Below are positions 1 through 5,354 of a stretch of 5,440 nucleotides of DNA, piece by piece (the stretch's first letter is position 1; each line of letters starts with the position of its first letter). The notes beneath the pieces were generated by a model, which worked only from the letters and a program-made list of their open reading frames with translations, was not told the DNA's origin and searched no databases. Origin of the DNA: Vulcanimicrobiota bacterium (GTDB lineage: Bacteria > Eremiobacterota > Eremiobacteria > Baltobacterales > Baltobacteraceae); assembly GCA_028287545.1 (NCBI GenBank), contig JAQBPL010000308.1, forward strand, positions 1 to 5,440. Reading direction: 5' to 3'. The translations under genes were made by a program, and so were the position numbers.

Positions 1-827
1 AGCTACGCCTCAACCCCGGCAACATCACCGATCCCGTGAAGACCCGCGAGGTCGTCAAGCTCGCCCTGGAGCGCGGCACCCCGATCCGCATCGGGGTCAA
101 CATGGGCTCGCTCGCGCGCGACCTCGAGGAGAAGCTCGGCCACACGCCCGAAGCGCTGGCCGCCTCGGCCCTGCGCCACGTCGAGATCCTCGAGGACCTC
201 GGCCACACCGACATCATCATCTCGGTCAAGGCGCACGACTCCGTCACGACGATCTACTCGTATCGCCTGCTCGCTAAGCAGCTCGACGAGCGCGGCACCC
301 CGTATGCCCTCCACCTCGGCGTCACCGAGGCCGGCCTCCCGCGCGAGGGGACGATCAAGTCGTCGATCGGCATGGGCGTCCTCCTGTTCGAGGGGATCGG
401 GGACACGCTGCGCGTCTCGCTGGCGGCCGATCCGGTCGAAGAAGTCCCCGTCGCCTGGGGGATCCTCAAGGCCCTCGGCCTGCGGGAGAAGGGCTTCGAC
501 ATCACCGCTTGCCCGTCGTGCGGGCGAGCCGAGATCGAGGTCGTCGAGCTTGCTCGCATGGTCGAGGCGATAGCCAAAGAGTACACCGCGCCGGTCAAAG
601 TCGCTGTGATGGGCTGTGTCGTGAACGGTCCAGGTGAGAGTAAGATGGCAGACGTGGGGATCGCCGGCGGGAAAGGGAAGGGAGCCATCTATAGAAAGGG
701 TGAGCTCGTCGGGACTTTCCCGGAGAGCGAACTCCTTGGGAAGCTCCGGATGGAGATCGAAAAGGTCATCGCCGACCAGTATCCCGAGTATCTGAGCGAG
801 ATCAACCGTGACGCGCTTCCTGCCTGA
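1..827 (+). CDS. ispG: 4-hydroxy-3-methylbut-2-enyl-diphosphate synthase, 5'-truncated by the window edge
   Basis: IspG (GcpE) is the cytosolic [4Fe-4S] enzyme of the MEP isoprenoid pathway; it reductively converts 2-C-methyl-D-erythritol 2,4-cyclodiphosphate to HMBPP. The reading frame is already open at base 3 and encodes LRLNPGNITD, the conserved end of the N-terminal TIM-barrel part, so the true start lies outside the window and the GTG at 36 is internal. The C-terminal cluster domain is complete: CPSCGR supplies two cysteines (codons 510 and 519), and CVVNGPGE supplies the third cysteine (codon 615) and the glutamate (codon 636), matching the Cys3-Glu ligand set known for the family. The frame ends in TGA at 825-827, overlapping the next gene. 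From about 545 onward the codon choice becomes less GC-biased (ATA, AGA, GGA, CCA, AGT appear), unlike the first half. The family assignment is very secure. Confidence 0.97.
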   Translation, partial: LRLNPGNITDPVKTREVVKLALERGTPIRIGVNMGSLARDLEEKLGHTPEALAASALRHVEILEDLGHTDIIISVKAHDSVTTIYSYRLLAKQLDERGTPYALHLGVTEAGLPREGTIKSSIGMGVLLFEGIGDTLRVSLAADPVEEVPVAWGILKALGLREKGFDITACPSCGRAEIEVVELARMVEAIAKEYTAPVKVAVMGCVVNGPGESKMADVGIAGGKGKGAIYRKGELVGTFPESELLGKLRMEIEKVIADQYPEYLSEINRDALPA

Positions 828-1278
828 CGTCCGACTTTTGATCGCGACTGCCGCGGCCGCCCTGGCCGTGTCGCTGTCGCTTGCGCTGTCGACCCCGGCA
901 ACGATCAGCGTGGACGGGCAGCGCCTCGCCTCCGACGTCGCGCCGGTGACGACCGCAAGCGGAGCATATCTGCCCTTGCGCGCGGTCGCCGATGCCAGCG
1001 GCGCGCAGACGTCGTTCGACCCCGCCAGCGGCGCGATCTCCTTGCGCCGCGGCGCCGATGTTCTCGTGCTGCATCCGGGATCGGCCAAAGCGAACCTCAA
1101 CGGGCACGTCATCACCCTCGCGCACGCGCCGTTCACCGTGCGCGGCCGAACGATGGTCGCCGGCGCAACGATCGCCGCGAGCCTGGGCGCGACCGTCCGC
1201 TTCGATCCGAAGCGCCAGCGCGTCGTCGTGCGCACGCCGGGCGTCGTCGTCGCCGGCGCCGTCGACGACGAGCCGTAA
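808..1278 (+). CDS. Exported protein with a copper amine oxidase N-terminal-like domain
   Basis: This is a 156-residue protein. Residues about 9-30 form a hydrophobic stretch (LLIATAAAALAVSLSLALS) after a short basic N-terminus, as in a signal peptide or N-terminal anchor, so export is likely. The rest resembles the small beta-rich domain first named from the N-terminus of copper amine oxidases (PF07833 type): ISVDG at 33-37, YLPLRAVAD at 54-62 followed by SGAQTSFDP, and a second half with SLGATVRFDPKRQRVVV at about 125-141. Stand-alone copies occur in many envelope proteins and carry no oxidase activity; none of the catalytic oxidase domain is present here. The GTG start at 808 overlaps ispG by 20 nt and is preferred over TTG 838, which would remove the basic residues before the hydrophobic segment. 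Translational coupling to ispG is plausible. The substrate or partner is unknown. Confidence 0.85.
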   Translation: MTRFLPDVRLLIATAAAALAVSLSLALSTPATISVDGQRLASDVAPVTTASGAYLPLRAVADASGAQTSFDPASGAISLRRGADVLVLHPGSAKANLNGHVITLAHAPFTVRGRTMVAGATIAASLGATVRFDPKRQRVVVRTPGVVVAGAVDDEP

Positions 1279-1308
1279 CAGTCTGCTGCTAGTCGCAATC
1301 TCGCCGCG

Positions 1309-1608
1309 GTGATCTGTACCGCCGGGCCGATTGCTGCGATCACCCAACCGGTGGGGCCCTCGCATTATCAGGAAGGGCGAGTGACGCTTGCCGACGGCAC
1401 GACGTTCTCGATTCAGGGTGATGCGCGCGACGCGGACTTCCGCAAGGGTTTGCACAAGGGCGACCGCATCGAGATCTGCTTCGGACCGTCGCGAAGATGG
1501 GCCGATCAGCCGCCGAACGCGCGCGAAGCGTGGGCCGTGCGCGTGAAAGACGGCGAGTCGTTGACCACGATCGGCGAACCCGGCAAAAACGCGCGCATCC
1601 TGCGCTAA
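1309..1608 (+). CDS. Hypothetical small protein, 99 residues
   Basis: I do not recognise this protein. It has a short hydrophobic start (MICTAGPIAAI), then a probable beta-rich body with GRVTLADGTTFSI at about 23-35 and KGDRIEICFGP near 49-59, and ends in a basic tail. The alternation of polar and hydrophobic residues suggests a small beta barrel or sandwich, but that is inference. The GTG at 1309 is the first usual start codon after the preceding gene's TAA (1276-1278), which lies in the same frame. No purine-rich ribosome binding site is visible ahead of it, so the start is uncertain, and a leader partly in another frame or a sequence error cannot be excluded. The 30-bp spacing suggests co-transcription with the gene before it. 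Codon use fits the neighbours, and the frame stays open to the repeat block, which begins ten bases after the stop. Confidence 0.6.
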   Translation: MICTAGPIAAITQPVGPSHYQEGRVTLADGTTFSIQGDARDADFRKGLHKGDRIEICFGPSRRWADQPPNAREAWAVRVKDGESLTTIGEPGKNARILR

Positions 1609-1617
1609 GAGTTTTGT

Positions 1618-1695
1618 CATGCTGATCCTTCGACAGGCTCAGGATGTCGAAGCATGGGCCACGACCGTGGCGCACCCTTCGACAAGCTCAGGGTG
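1618..1695. repeat. Block of intergenic palindromic repeats (two TTCGACARGCTC units plus a central palindrome)
   Basis: Two directly oriented copies of a short palindromic unit lie 49 bp apart. In copy 1 (1625-1645), arms ATCCT and AGGAT flank TCGACAGGCTC. In copy 2 (1673-1695), arms CACCCT and AGGGTG flank TCGACAAGCTC. Copy 1 is also enclosed by CATGCT (1618-1623) and AGCATG (1651-1656), and contains a second possible pairing, CTTCGACA with TGTCGAAG (1628-1635 and 1645-1652). Between the copies lies GCCACG-AC-CGTGGC (1658-1671). The core resembles a dispersed intergenic repeat known from many environmental genomes, whose accidental translation gives peptides such as LRQAQGD or LSLSKG. No T-tract follows, so it is not a standard intrinsic terminator; it could still shape the mRNA between the two gene groups. 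Confidence 0.85.
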
Positions 1696-1727
1696 ACGTG
1701 GGGTGCGTGGCGAAATCTCCCGGGGCA

Positions 1728-2798
1728 ATGAGTGCCAATGTCCTGGATTTGCTGGTTGAGGCGCTTCCTCACTTGCGGGGCGGGTTGGGTTCGGAGTCGG
1801 CGCGCTTCACGGCCGGCCTGCTCTACGACAACCTGGGACTCGATGCGTGCGCGGTGGTCGACACGAACCAGGTGCTCGCGTATGTCGGCCGAGGCGAAGA
1901 TCATCATTTGATCGGGGGCCCGGCGCTCACGGGGCTGACCCACCGGGCCATGGCGACCGGGCTGGCCTTCACGGCGCGCACCCGGGAAGAGATCGGCTGC
2001 CCCGTGCCGGGCTGCCCGCTCACCTCGGTCTCGATCGCGCCGTTCGTGGTGCGCGGTCAGGTCGTCGGCGCGCTGAAGCTCTATCGCGCCGGGACGCCGA
2101 TCGCCGAGGACGACGAAAAGGTCGCGGTCGGCATCGCGCGCGTGTTCTCGACCTCGCTCGAAGTCGCGGAGCTCGACGCGCGCTCGGCGCTGGTGACGCA
2201 GGCCGAGCTCGATGCGCTGCGCGCGCGCGTCTCGCCGCATTTCCTGTTCAACACGCTCACCACGATCGCGGCGCTCACCCGAACCGATCCCGAGCGCGCG
2301 CACGATCTGGTGATCGACTTCGCCGAATATTTTCGCGACTCGCTGGCGCACCACGCCGAGTTCGTCTCGCTCGACGAAGAGCTCGAACACGTCGAACAAT
2401 ACCTGCGCTTCGAACACGCGCGCTTCGGCGACCGGTTGACCGTCGCGTTCGACGTCGATCCGCGCGCGCGACTCGCGCTCGTGCCGGTGCTCTCGGTGCA
2501 GCCGCTCGTCGAGAACGCGATCGGTCACGGACTCGGGCCGAAAGGCGGCGGCGGAACGGTACGCATCACGGCGCGTCCCGCTCCGGGGGCGACCGAGATC
2601 GCCGTCGTCGACGACGGCGTCGGCTTCGTCCCGGGAACTGAGCCGCGCGGCGGAAACGGGATCGGCATGGACAACGTCAACCAGCGCTTGATCAAACTGT
2701 TCGGACCGCAGAGCGCACTGCGCGTCACCAGCGCCCTGGGCACCGGCACCACCGTCTCGTTCTGCGTACCGGCCAGCGTCCCGGCCGCGGCGCGGTAA
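1728..2798 (+). CDS. Soluble LytS-type sensor histidine kinase (GAF, His_kinase, HATPase)
   Basis: This is a 356-residue kinase of the LytS/BtsS (YehU) class. Residues about 15-150 form the family's GAF-like sensor, with GRGEDHH, the cysteine-containing REEIGCPVPGCPL (C91 and C96) and VRGQVVGALKLY. A short helical linker leads into the phosphoacceptor segment LDALRARVSPHFLFNTL, with His171 as the expected phosphorylation site (PF06580 type). The ATPase part has the N box QPLVENAIGHG (N263), the G1 box DDGVGF (D295) and a glycine-rich GNGIGMDN box (309-316). The 5TM membrane region usual in LytS/BtsS is absent and no hydrophobic segments are visible, so it is probably cytosolic. I chose ATG 1728; the frame is open back to ATG 1644, but that extension translates repeat DNA (TLRQAQGD). 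No strong ribosome binding site is visible. The signal is unknown. It is followed directly by its regulator. Confidence 0.93.
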   Translation: MSANVLDLLVEALPHLRGGLGSESARFTAGLLYDNLGLDACAVVDTNQVLAYVGRGEDHHLIGGPALTGLTHRAMATGLAFTARTREEIGCPVPGCPLTSVSIAPFVVRGQVVGALKLYRAGTPIAEDDEKVAVGIARVFSTSLEVAELDARSALVTQAELDALRARVSPHFLFNTLTTIAALTRTDPERAHDLVIDFAEYFRDSLAHHAEFVSLDEELEHVEQYLRFEHARFGDRLTVAFDVDPRARLALVPVLSVQPLVENAIGHGLGPKGGGGTVRITARPAPGATEIAVVDDGVGFVPGTEPRGGNGIGMDNVNQRLIKLFGPQSALRVTSALGTGTTVSFCVPASVPAAAR

Positions 2799-2804
2799 CG
2801 TCCG

Positions 2805-3524
2805 CTGCGCGTCTTAGTCGTCGACGACGAACCGCTCGTGCGCAGCGAGCTCGTGTACCTGCTCGGCCGCGTCGCGCCGGAGTTCACCATCACTGAAGCG
2901 TCGGACGCGGTCGAAGCGTTGCAGCATCTCGCGGCGTCGCCGTACGACGTCGCGTTCGTCGACATCAACTTGCCCGGCCTGAGCGGGCTCGAAGCGACGA
3001 AGGTGATCGCGGCGCTGCCGGCGCCGCCGCACGTCGTGTTCGTGACCGCCGACGATTCGCGCGCCGTCGACGCATTCGAGCTGGCCGCGGTCGACTACGT
3101 CGTCAAACCCGTCTCGCAGGCGCGACTCGCGCGCACGGTCGAACGCCTGCGCGCGCTGCGCGAGGGCACGGTGCCGGCTGGGGCGGAAGCGCCGCGGCGC
3201 GTCGCGCTCGAGGACGGCGAACGCACGCGACTGGTGAAAGTCGCCGAGATCCGCTACGTCCAGGCGAACGGCCACACGGTAACGGCGCGCATCGGCGACG
3301 GCGATCTGCGTTGGAAAGGCTCGCTGGCGGACGCCGCAGAGCGGCTCGAGCCGGCCGGCTTCCTGCGGGTGCACCGCGCGTACCTCGTCAATCCCGAGCG
3401 CGTCGTCGAAGTTGAACCGTTCTTCGGCGGTTCGTACCTCCTGCGGGTCGACGACAAGGCGCGCAGCGAGGTTCCTGTTTCGCGCGGTTATCTTCCAGCG
3501 GTGCGCAAGGCGCTCGGTTTATAG
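2805..3524 (+). CDS. LytTR-family response regulator, apparent CTG start
   Basis: This DNA-binding regulator is the likely partner of the adjacent kinase. Counting from CTG 2805 (239 residues), the receiver domain begins LRVLVVDDEP with the acidic pair D7/D8, the phosphoacceptor is D53 (FVDINLPG), the switch threonine is T81 (FVTADD) and the conserved lysine is K101 (DYVVKPVS). Residues about 128-238 are a LytTR domain (PF04397): VAEIRYVQANGHTVTAR, GFLRVHRAYLVNPERV and EVPVSRGYL. Such proteins bind direct-repeat sites as phosphorylated dimers. The kinase TAA (2796-2798) is in the same frame, and between it and the acidic pocket there is no ATG, GTG or TTG. The first usual start, GTG 2838, would remove the DDE pocket and first beta strand, which is implausible for a working receiver. 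CTG initiation coupled to kinase termination is my preferred reading; TAA readthrough or a base error are alternatives. Function is secure, start is not. Confidence 0.9.
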   Translation: MRVLVVDDEPLVRSELVYLLGRVAPEFTITEASDAVEALQHLAASPYDVAFVDINLPGLSGLEATKVIAALPAPPHVVFVTADDSRAVDAFELAAVDYVVKPVSQARLARTVERLRALREGTVPAGAEAPRRVALEDGERTRLVKVAEIRYVQANGHTVTARIGDGDLRWKGSLADAAERLEPAGFLRVHRAYLVNPERVVEVEPFFGGSYLLRVDDKARSEVPVSRGYLPAVRKALGL

Positions 3525-3541
3525 CGGGGGCGCCGTGCGCT

Positions 3542-4198
3542 TTAGTCGACGATCTCGACCGTGCCGTTCGAGTACACGCGGAAACGCGTGTCGTAGGCCT
3601 TCGTGTGGTGGTCGATGACGATGCGGCTGTGGACCGAGACGTCGCGGACGCTGCGGCCTTCGCCCAAGTCACGCGGCAGATAGGCGCGCACGCGCATCAG
3701 CGGTGCGTGGCCGGGGCGCGGCGCGCTGAGCCGTTTCTTGCGCACGAGCTGGTCCACGATCTCGTTTTGCACCGCCGAGGGGAACGCGCGGAACGCTTCG
3801 TCCGGAACGGGCGCGGCGGCTACCGCCGGCGGCGGTTCGGGAATGTCATCGACGTAGCGGACGACGGCATCCCAGTCGTCGGCCGCGATGCCGGTGAAGC
3901 TGCAGTAGTAGCGGTGGACGGTCCGTTGCGGCGACCGCACCACTTCGCCGCGCTCGACCCGCACGCGGGTCTTGACCGTCCGCGAACGTACCGCGAAGTC
4001 GACATGCAGTTCCGTTTCGGCGAACCGCACCGGCGAGAAGAACGCCAATCCTTGCCGGCAGAGCGTCGTCCCGACGATCGCGACGCGACCGCCGGCGCTG
4101 CTGACGTGACCGTGAAAGTTGCCCTGTCGCGCTCCGGCGGCCCCATTTTCGAACCATGAGGGTTCGCGGGCGCCGCGCAGCTGGTCGAAGATTCCCAT
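3542..4198 (-). CDS. PilZ-like domain protein, degenerate
   Basis: This is a 218-residue soluble protein with no signal peptide or membrane segment. Residues about 35-118 have the outline of a PilZ domain: a short strand, TTLCRQGLAFFSP, a charged beta stretch (HVDFAVRSRTVKTRVRVERGEVV), then YYCSFTGIAADDWDAVVRYVDD, which fits the usual end of the barrel and last helix. In classical PilZ domains the c-di-GMP ligands are an RxxxR and a D/NxSxxG motif. Here the second reads TLCRQG and the first is not visible, so c-di-GMP binding is doubtful. A proline- and alanine-rich linker (about 120-132) leads to a C-terminal part (about 135-218) that I do not recognise. The ATG has an AAGAG just two bases upstream, a weak ribosome binding site. 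It converges on the response regulator with a 17-bp gap. The PilZ assignment is from motif outline only. Confidence 0.65.
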   Translation of the reverse strand: MGIFDQLRGAREPSWFENGAAGARQGNFHGHVSSAGGRVAIVGTTLCRQGLAFFSPVRFAETELHVDFAVRSRTVKTRVRVERGEVVRSPQRTVHRYYCSFTGIAADDWDAVVRYVDDIPEPPPAVAAAPVPDEAFRAFPSAVQNEIVDQLVRKKRLSAPRPGHAPLMRVRAYLPRDLGEGRSVRDVSVHSRIVIDHHTKAYDTRFRVYSNGTVEIVD

Positions 4199-4245
4199 CG
4201 CTCTTTTGAGTATCGTACAACCGAGCGCCTGATACGCATCGCACG

Positions 4246-4260
4246 CGCGAAGATTTCGCG
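4246..4260. promoter_or_regulatory. Perfect inverted repeat upstream of the PilZ-like gene
   Basis: CGCGAA and TTCGCG arms flank a 3-base centre (GAT), 48 to 62 bases upstream of the - strand start at 4198. The position suits an operator or a leader hairpin. There is no T-run after it on either strand, so a terminator role is weakly supported. Six-base arms can arise by chance in GC-rich DNA; the role is inferred from position alone. Confidence 0.35.
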
Positions 4261-4279
4261 AGATTCACGCAACTTGAAC

Positions 4280-4308
4280 GATTCGTGTGACGCGGAACAC
4301 GCCGAATC
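4280..4308 (-). terminator. Imperfect hairpin at the dehydrogenase stop codon
   Basis: GATTCG (4280-4285) pairs with CGAATC (4303-4308), and the inner TGT and ACA can also pair around a loop, leaving a small bulge. The structure overlaps the TGA of the dehydrogenase and is the only hairpin close to its 3' end. No T-tract follows on the - strand, so it would be a non-canonical or weak terminator, or a 3'-end stabilising structure. Confidence 0.3.
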
Positions 4309-5266
4309 AGCGCGGAGCCACCGGAATCCGTGCCTCGAGTGGACGGCCCGCACTGTAGTGGTCGAAATTCCGTTCGATCAACGCCAGGACGCGCCGGCCG
4401 GGAACCTGACCGCCGAAACCCGCGACGTGCGGCGTGACGATCGCATTCGGCAGTGACCAAAGCGGGCTCTCCGGCGGAAGCGGTTCCGGCTCGGTGACGT
4501 CGAGGCCGGCGCCGGCGATGCGGCCGGCGGCGAGCGCGTCCGCAAGCGCCGCCGAGTCGATCACGCCGCCGCGCGCGATGTTGACGAGCAGACCGTGGCG
4601 CGGCATCGCGGCGAGTGCGGCCGCGTCGATCAGGTGCCGCGTCGCGGGCGTCAGGGGGACGGCGAGAATCGCGGCGTCACAACGGCCGAGAACGGCGTGC
4701 AGGTCGTCGATTCGCGCCGACTCGTCGGCGAGCGGACCGGCTTCGCCGCTGCGCGTGACGGCGACGACGCGCGCGCCGAAGGCGCGCAGCCGCCTCGCGA
4801 TCTCGCGCCCGATGTTGCCGAACCCGATGACCGCGACCGTAGCGTCGTTGAGCGTACCGATGCCCGCGGTGACCGACTGGTCCCATGCGCGCGCCTCGGC
4901 CCGCCGCTGCATCTGGGGCAGCTGACGCAGCAGCGCGAGCAGCAGCGTCACCGCGTGTTCGGCCACCGTCGGGCCGTACGAATCGCCGGCGTTGGTGATC
5001 GTCACGCCGCGCGGCGCGCCGTGCACTTCGACCGGGTCGTAGCCCATCGTCATCAGCTGCAGCCAGCCCAGCCGCGGCGCGCAGCGTTCCAGTTCCTCGA
5101 CTAGCGCGGCGTCGTAGAAGGCCGGCCAGAGCCAGAGGGCGTCGGCGTCGGCCAGTTCGCGGTGCAGCGACGCCGCGTCGCCGACCCCGATGAACTCGAT
5201 GCCGCGCCGTGCGGCAAGCGCTTCGAGCGGCTGGGTGAGGACGTGGGAGCGGGAGACGACGCGCAT
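4307..5266 (-). CDS. D-2-hydroxyacid dehydrogenase (glyoxylate/hydroxypyruvate reductase-like)
   Basis: This is a 319-residue cytosolic oxidoreductase of the D-isomer-specific 2-hydroxyacid dehydrogenase family, which interconverts 2-oxo acids and D-2-hydroxy acids with NAD(P)H. The dinucleotide-binding loop is GFGNIG (148-153). The catalytic triad is visible as R232 in NIARGG, E261 in LDVTEPEP and H280 in TPHVAGF, with Arg-Glu spacing (29) as in characterised members. After the second Rossmann strand the sequence is VAVTRSGE, lacking the acidic residue usual for NAD and carrying an arginine, which favours NADP(H); this is inference. Specific substrate is not predictable; GhrA-like glyoxylate or hydroxypyruvate reduction is possible. 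ATG 5266 is chosen because MRVVSRSHV suits the family's start and GAAGG lies eight bases upstream. The frame is open back to TTG 5422, but that extension is low-complexity and overlaps the likely divergent gene. The PilZ-like gene follows after 108 bp on the same strand. Confidence 0.93.
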   Translation of the reverse strand: MRVVSRSHVLTQPLEALAARRGIEFIGVGDAASLHRELADADALWLWPAFYDAALVEELERCAPRLGWLQLMTMGYDPVEVHGAPRGVTITNAGDSYGPTVAEHAVTLLLALLRQLPQMQRRAEARAWDQSVTAGIGTLNDATVAVIGFGNIGREIARRLRAFGARVVAVTRSGEAGPLADESARIDDLHAVLGRCDAAILAVPLTPATRHLIDAAALAAMPRHGLLVNIARGGVIDSAALADALAAGRIAGAGLDVTEPEPLPPESPLWSLPNAIVTPHVAGFGGQVPGRRVLALIERNFDHYSAGRPLEARIPVAPR

Positions 5267-5274
5267 GCCGGGCG

Positions 5275-5279
5275 CCTTC
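5275..5279 (-). promoter_or_regulatory. Ribosome binding site deciding the dehydrogenase start
   Basis: On the - strand GAAGG sits eight bases before ATG 5266, the best Shine-Dalgarno match near any start in this window. It supports the shorter 319-residue dehydrogenase over the extended frame. Confidence 0.65.
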
Positions 5280-5304
5280 GCCGCCGCGGCCGCGATTTCT
5301 TGAA

Positions 5305-5348
5305 CGGCGGCCCGAGGGGGACGCCTGGTCCCCCCGTGCGAACCGCCG
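5305..5348. promoter_or_regulatory. Strong hairpin in the divergent intergenic region
   Basis: GGGGGAC (5316-5322) and GTCCCCC (5328-5334) form a perfect 7-bp stem around GCCTG. An outer pair, CGGCGG (5305-5310) and CCGCCG (5343-5348), can extend it across internal loops. It lies between the divergent starts at 5266 and 5355 and ends about 7 bases before the latter, so it could fold in the leader of the + strand gene, or act as an operator serving both promoters. No clear -10/-35 pair could be read around it. Confidence 0.5.
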
Positions 5349-5354
5349 CGAGAT

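Noticed and set aside
3..1343. Long - strand open frame of 446 codons opposite ispG and the next gene
   Set aside because: It lies antisense to ispG with all catalytic motifs and to a recognisable domain protein; the translation is low-complexity and typical of GC-rich antisense frames.
1618..1695. CRISPR array or intrinsic terminator
   Set aside because: Only two short palindromic units with no regular spacers, and no T-tract after any stem.
1617..2528. Long - strand open frame of 303 codons opposite the kinase
   Set aside because: It is antisense to a complete LytS-type kinase, is rich in R, E and D as an antisense shadow, and ends in translated repeat DNA (LSLSKG, HPEPVEG).
4199..4306. 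LytTR binding sites or a sigma-70 promoter before the PilZ-like gene
   Set aside because: Candidate GTT-containing sites match the consensus only partly and lack proper spacing, and no convincing -35/-10 pair is present.
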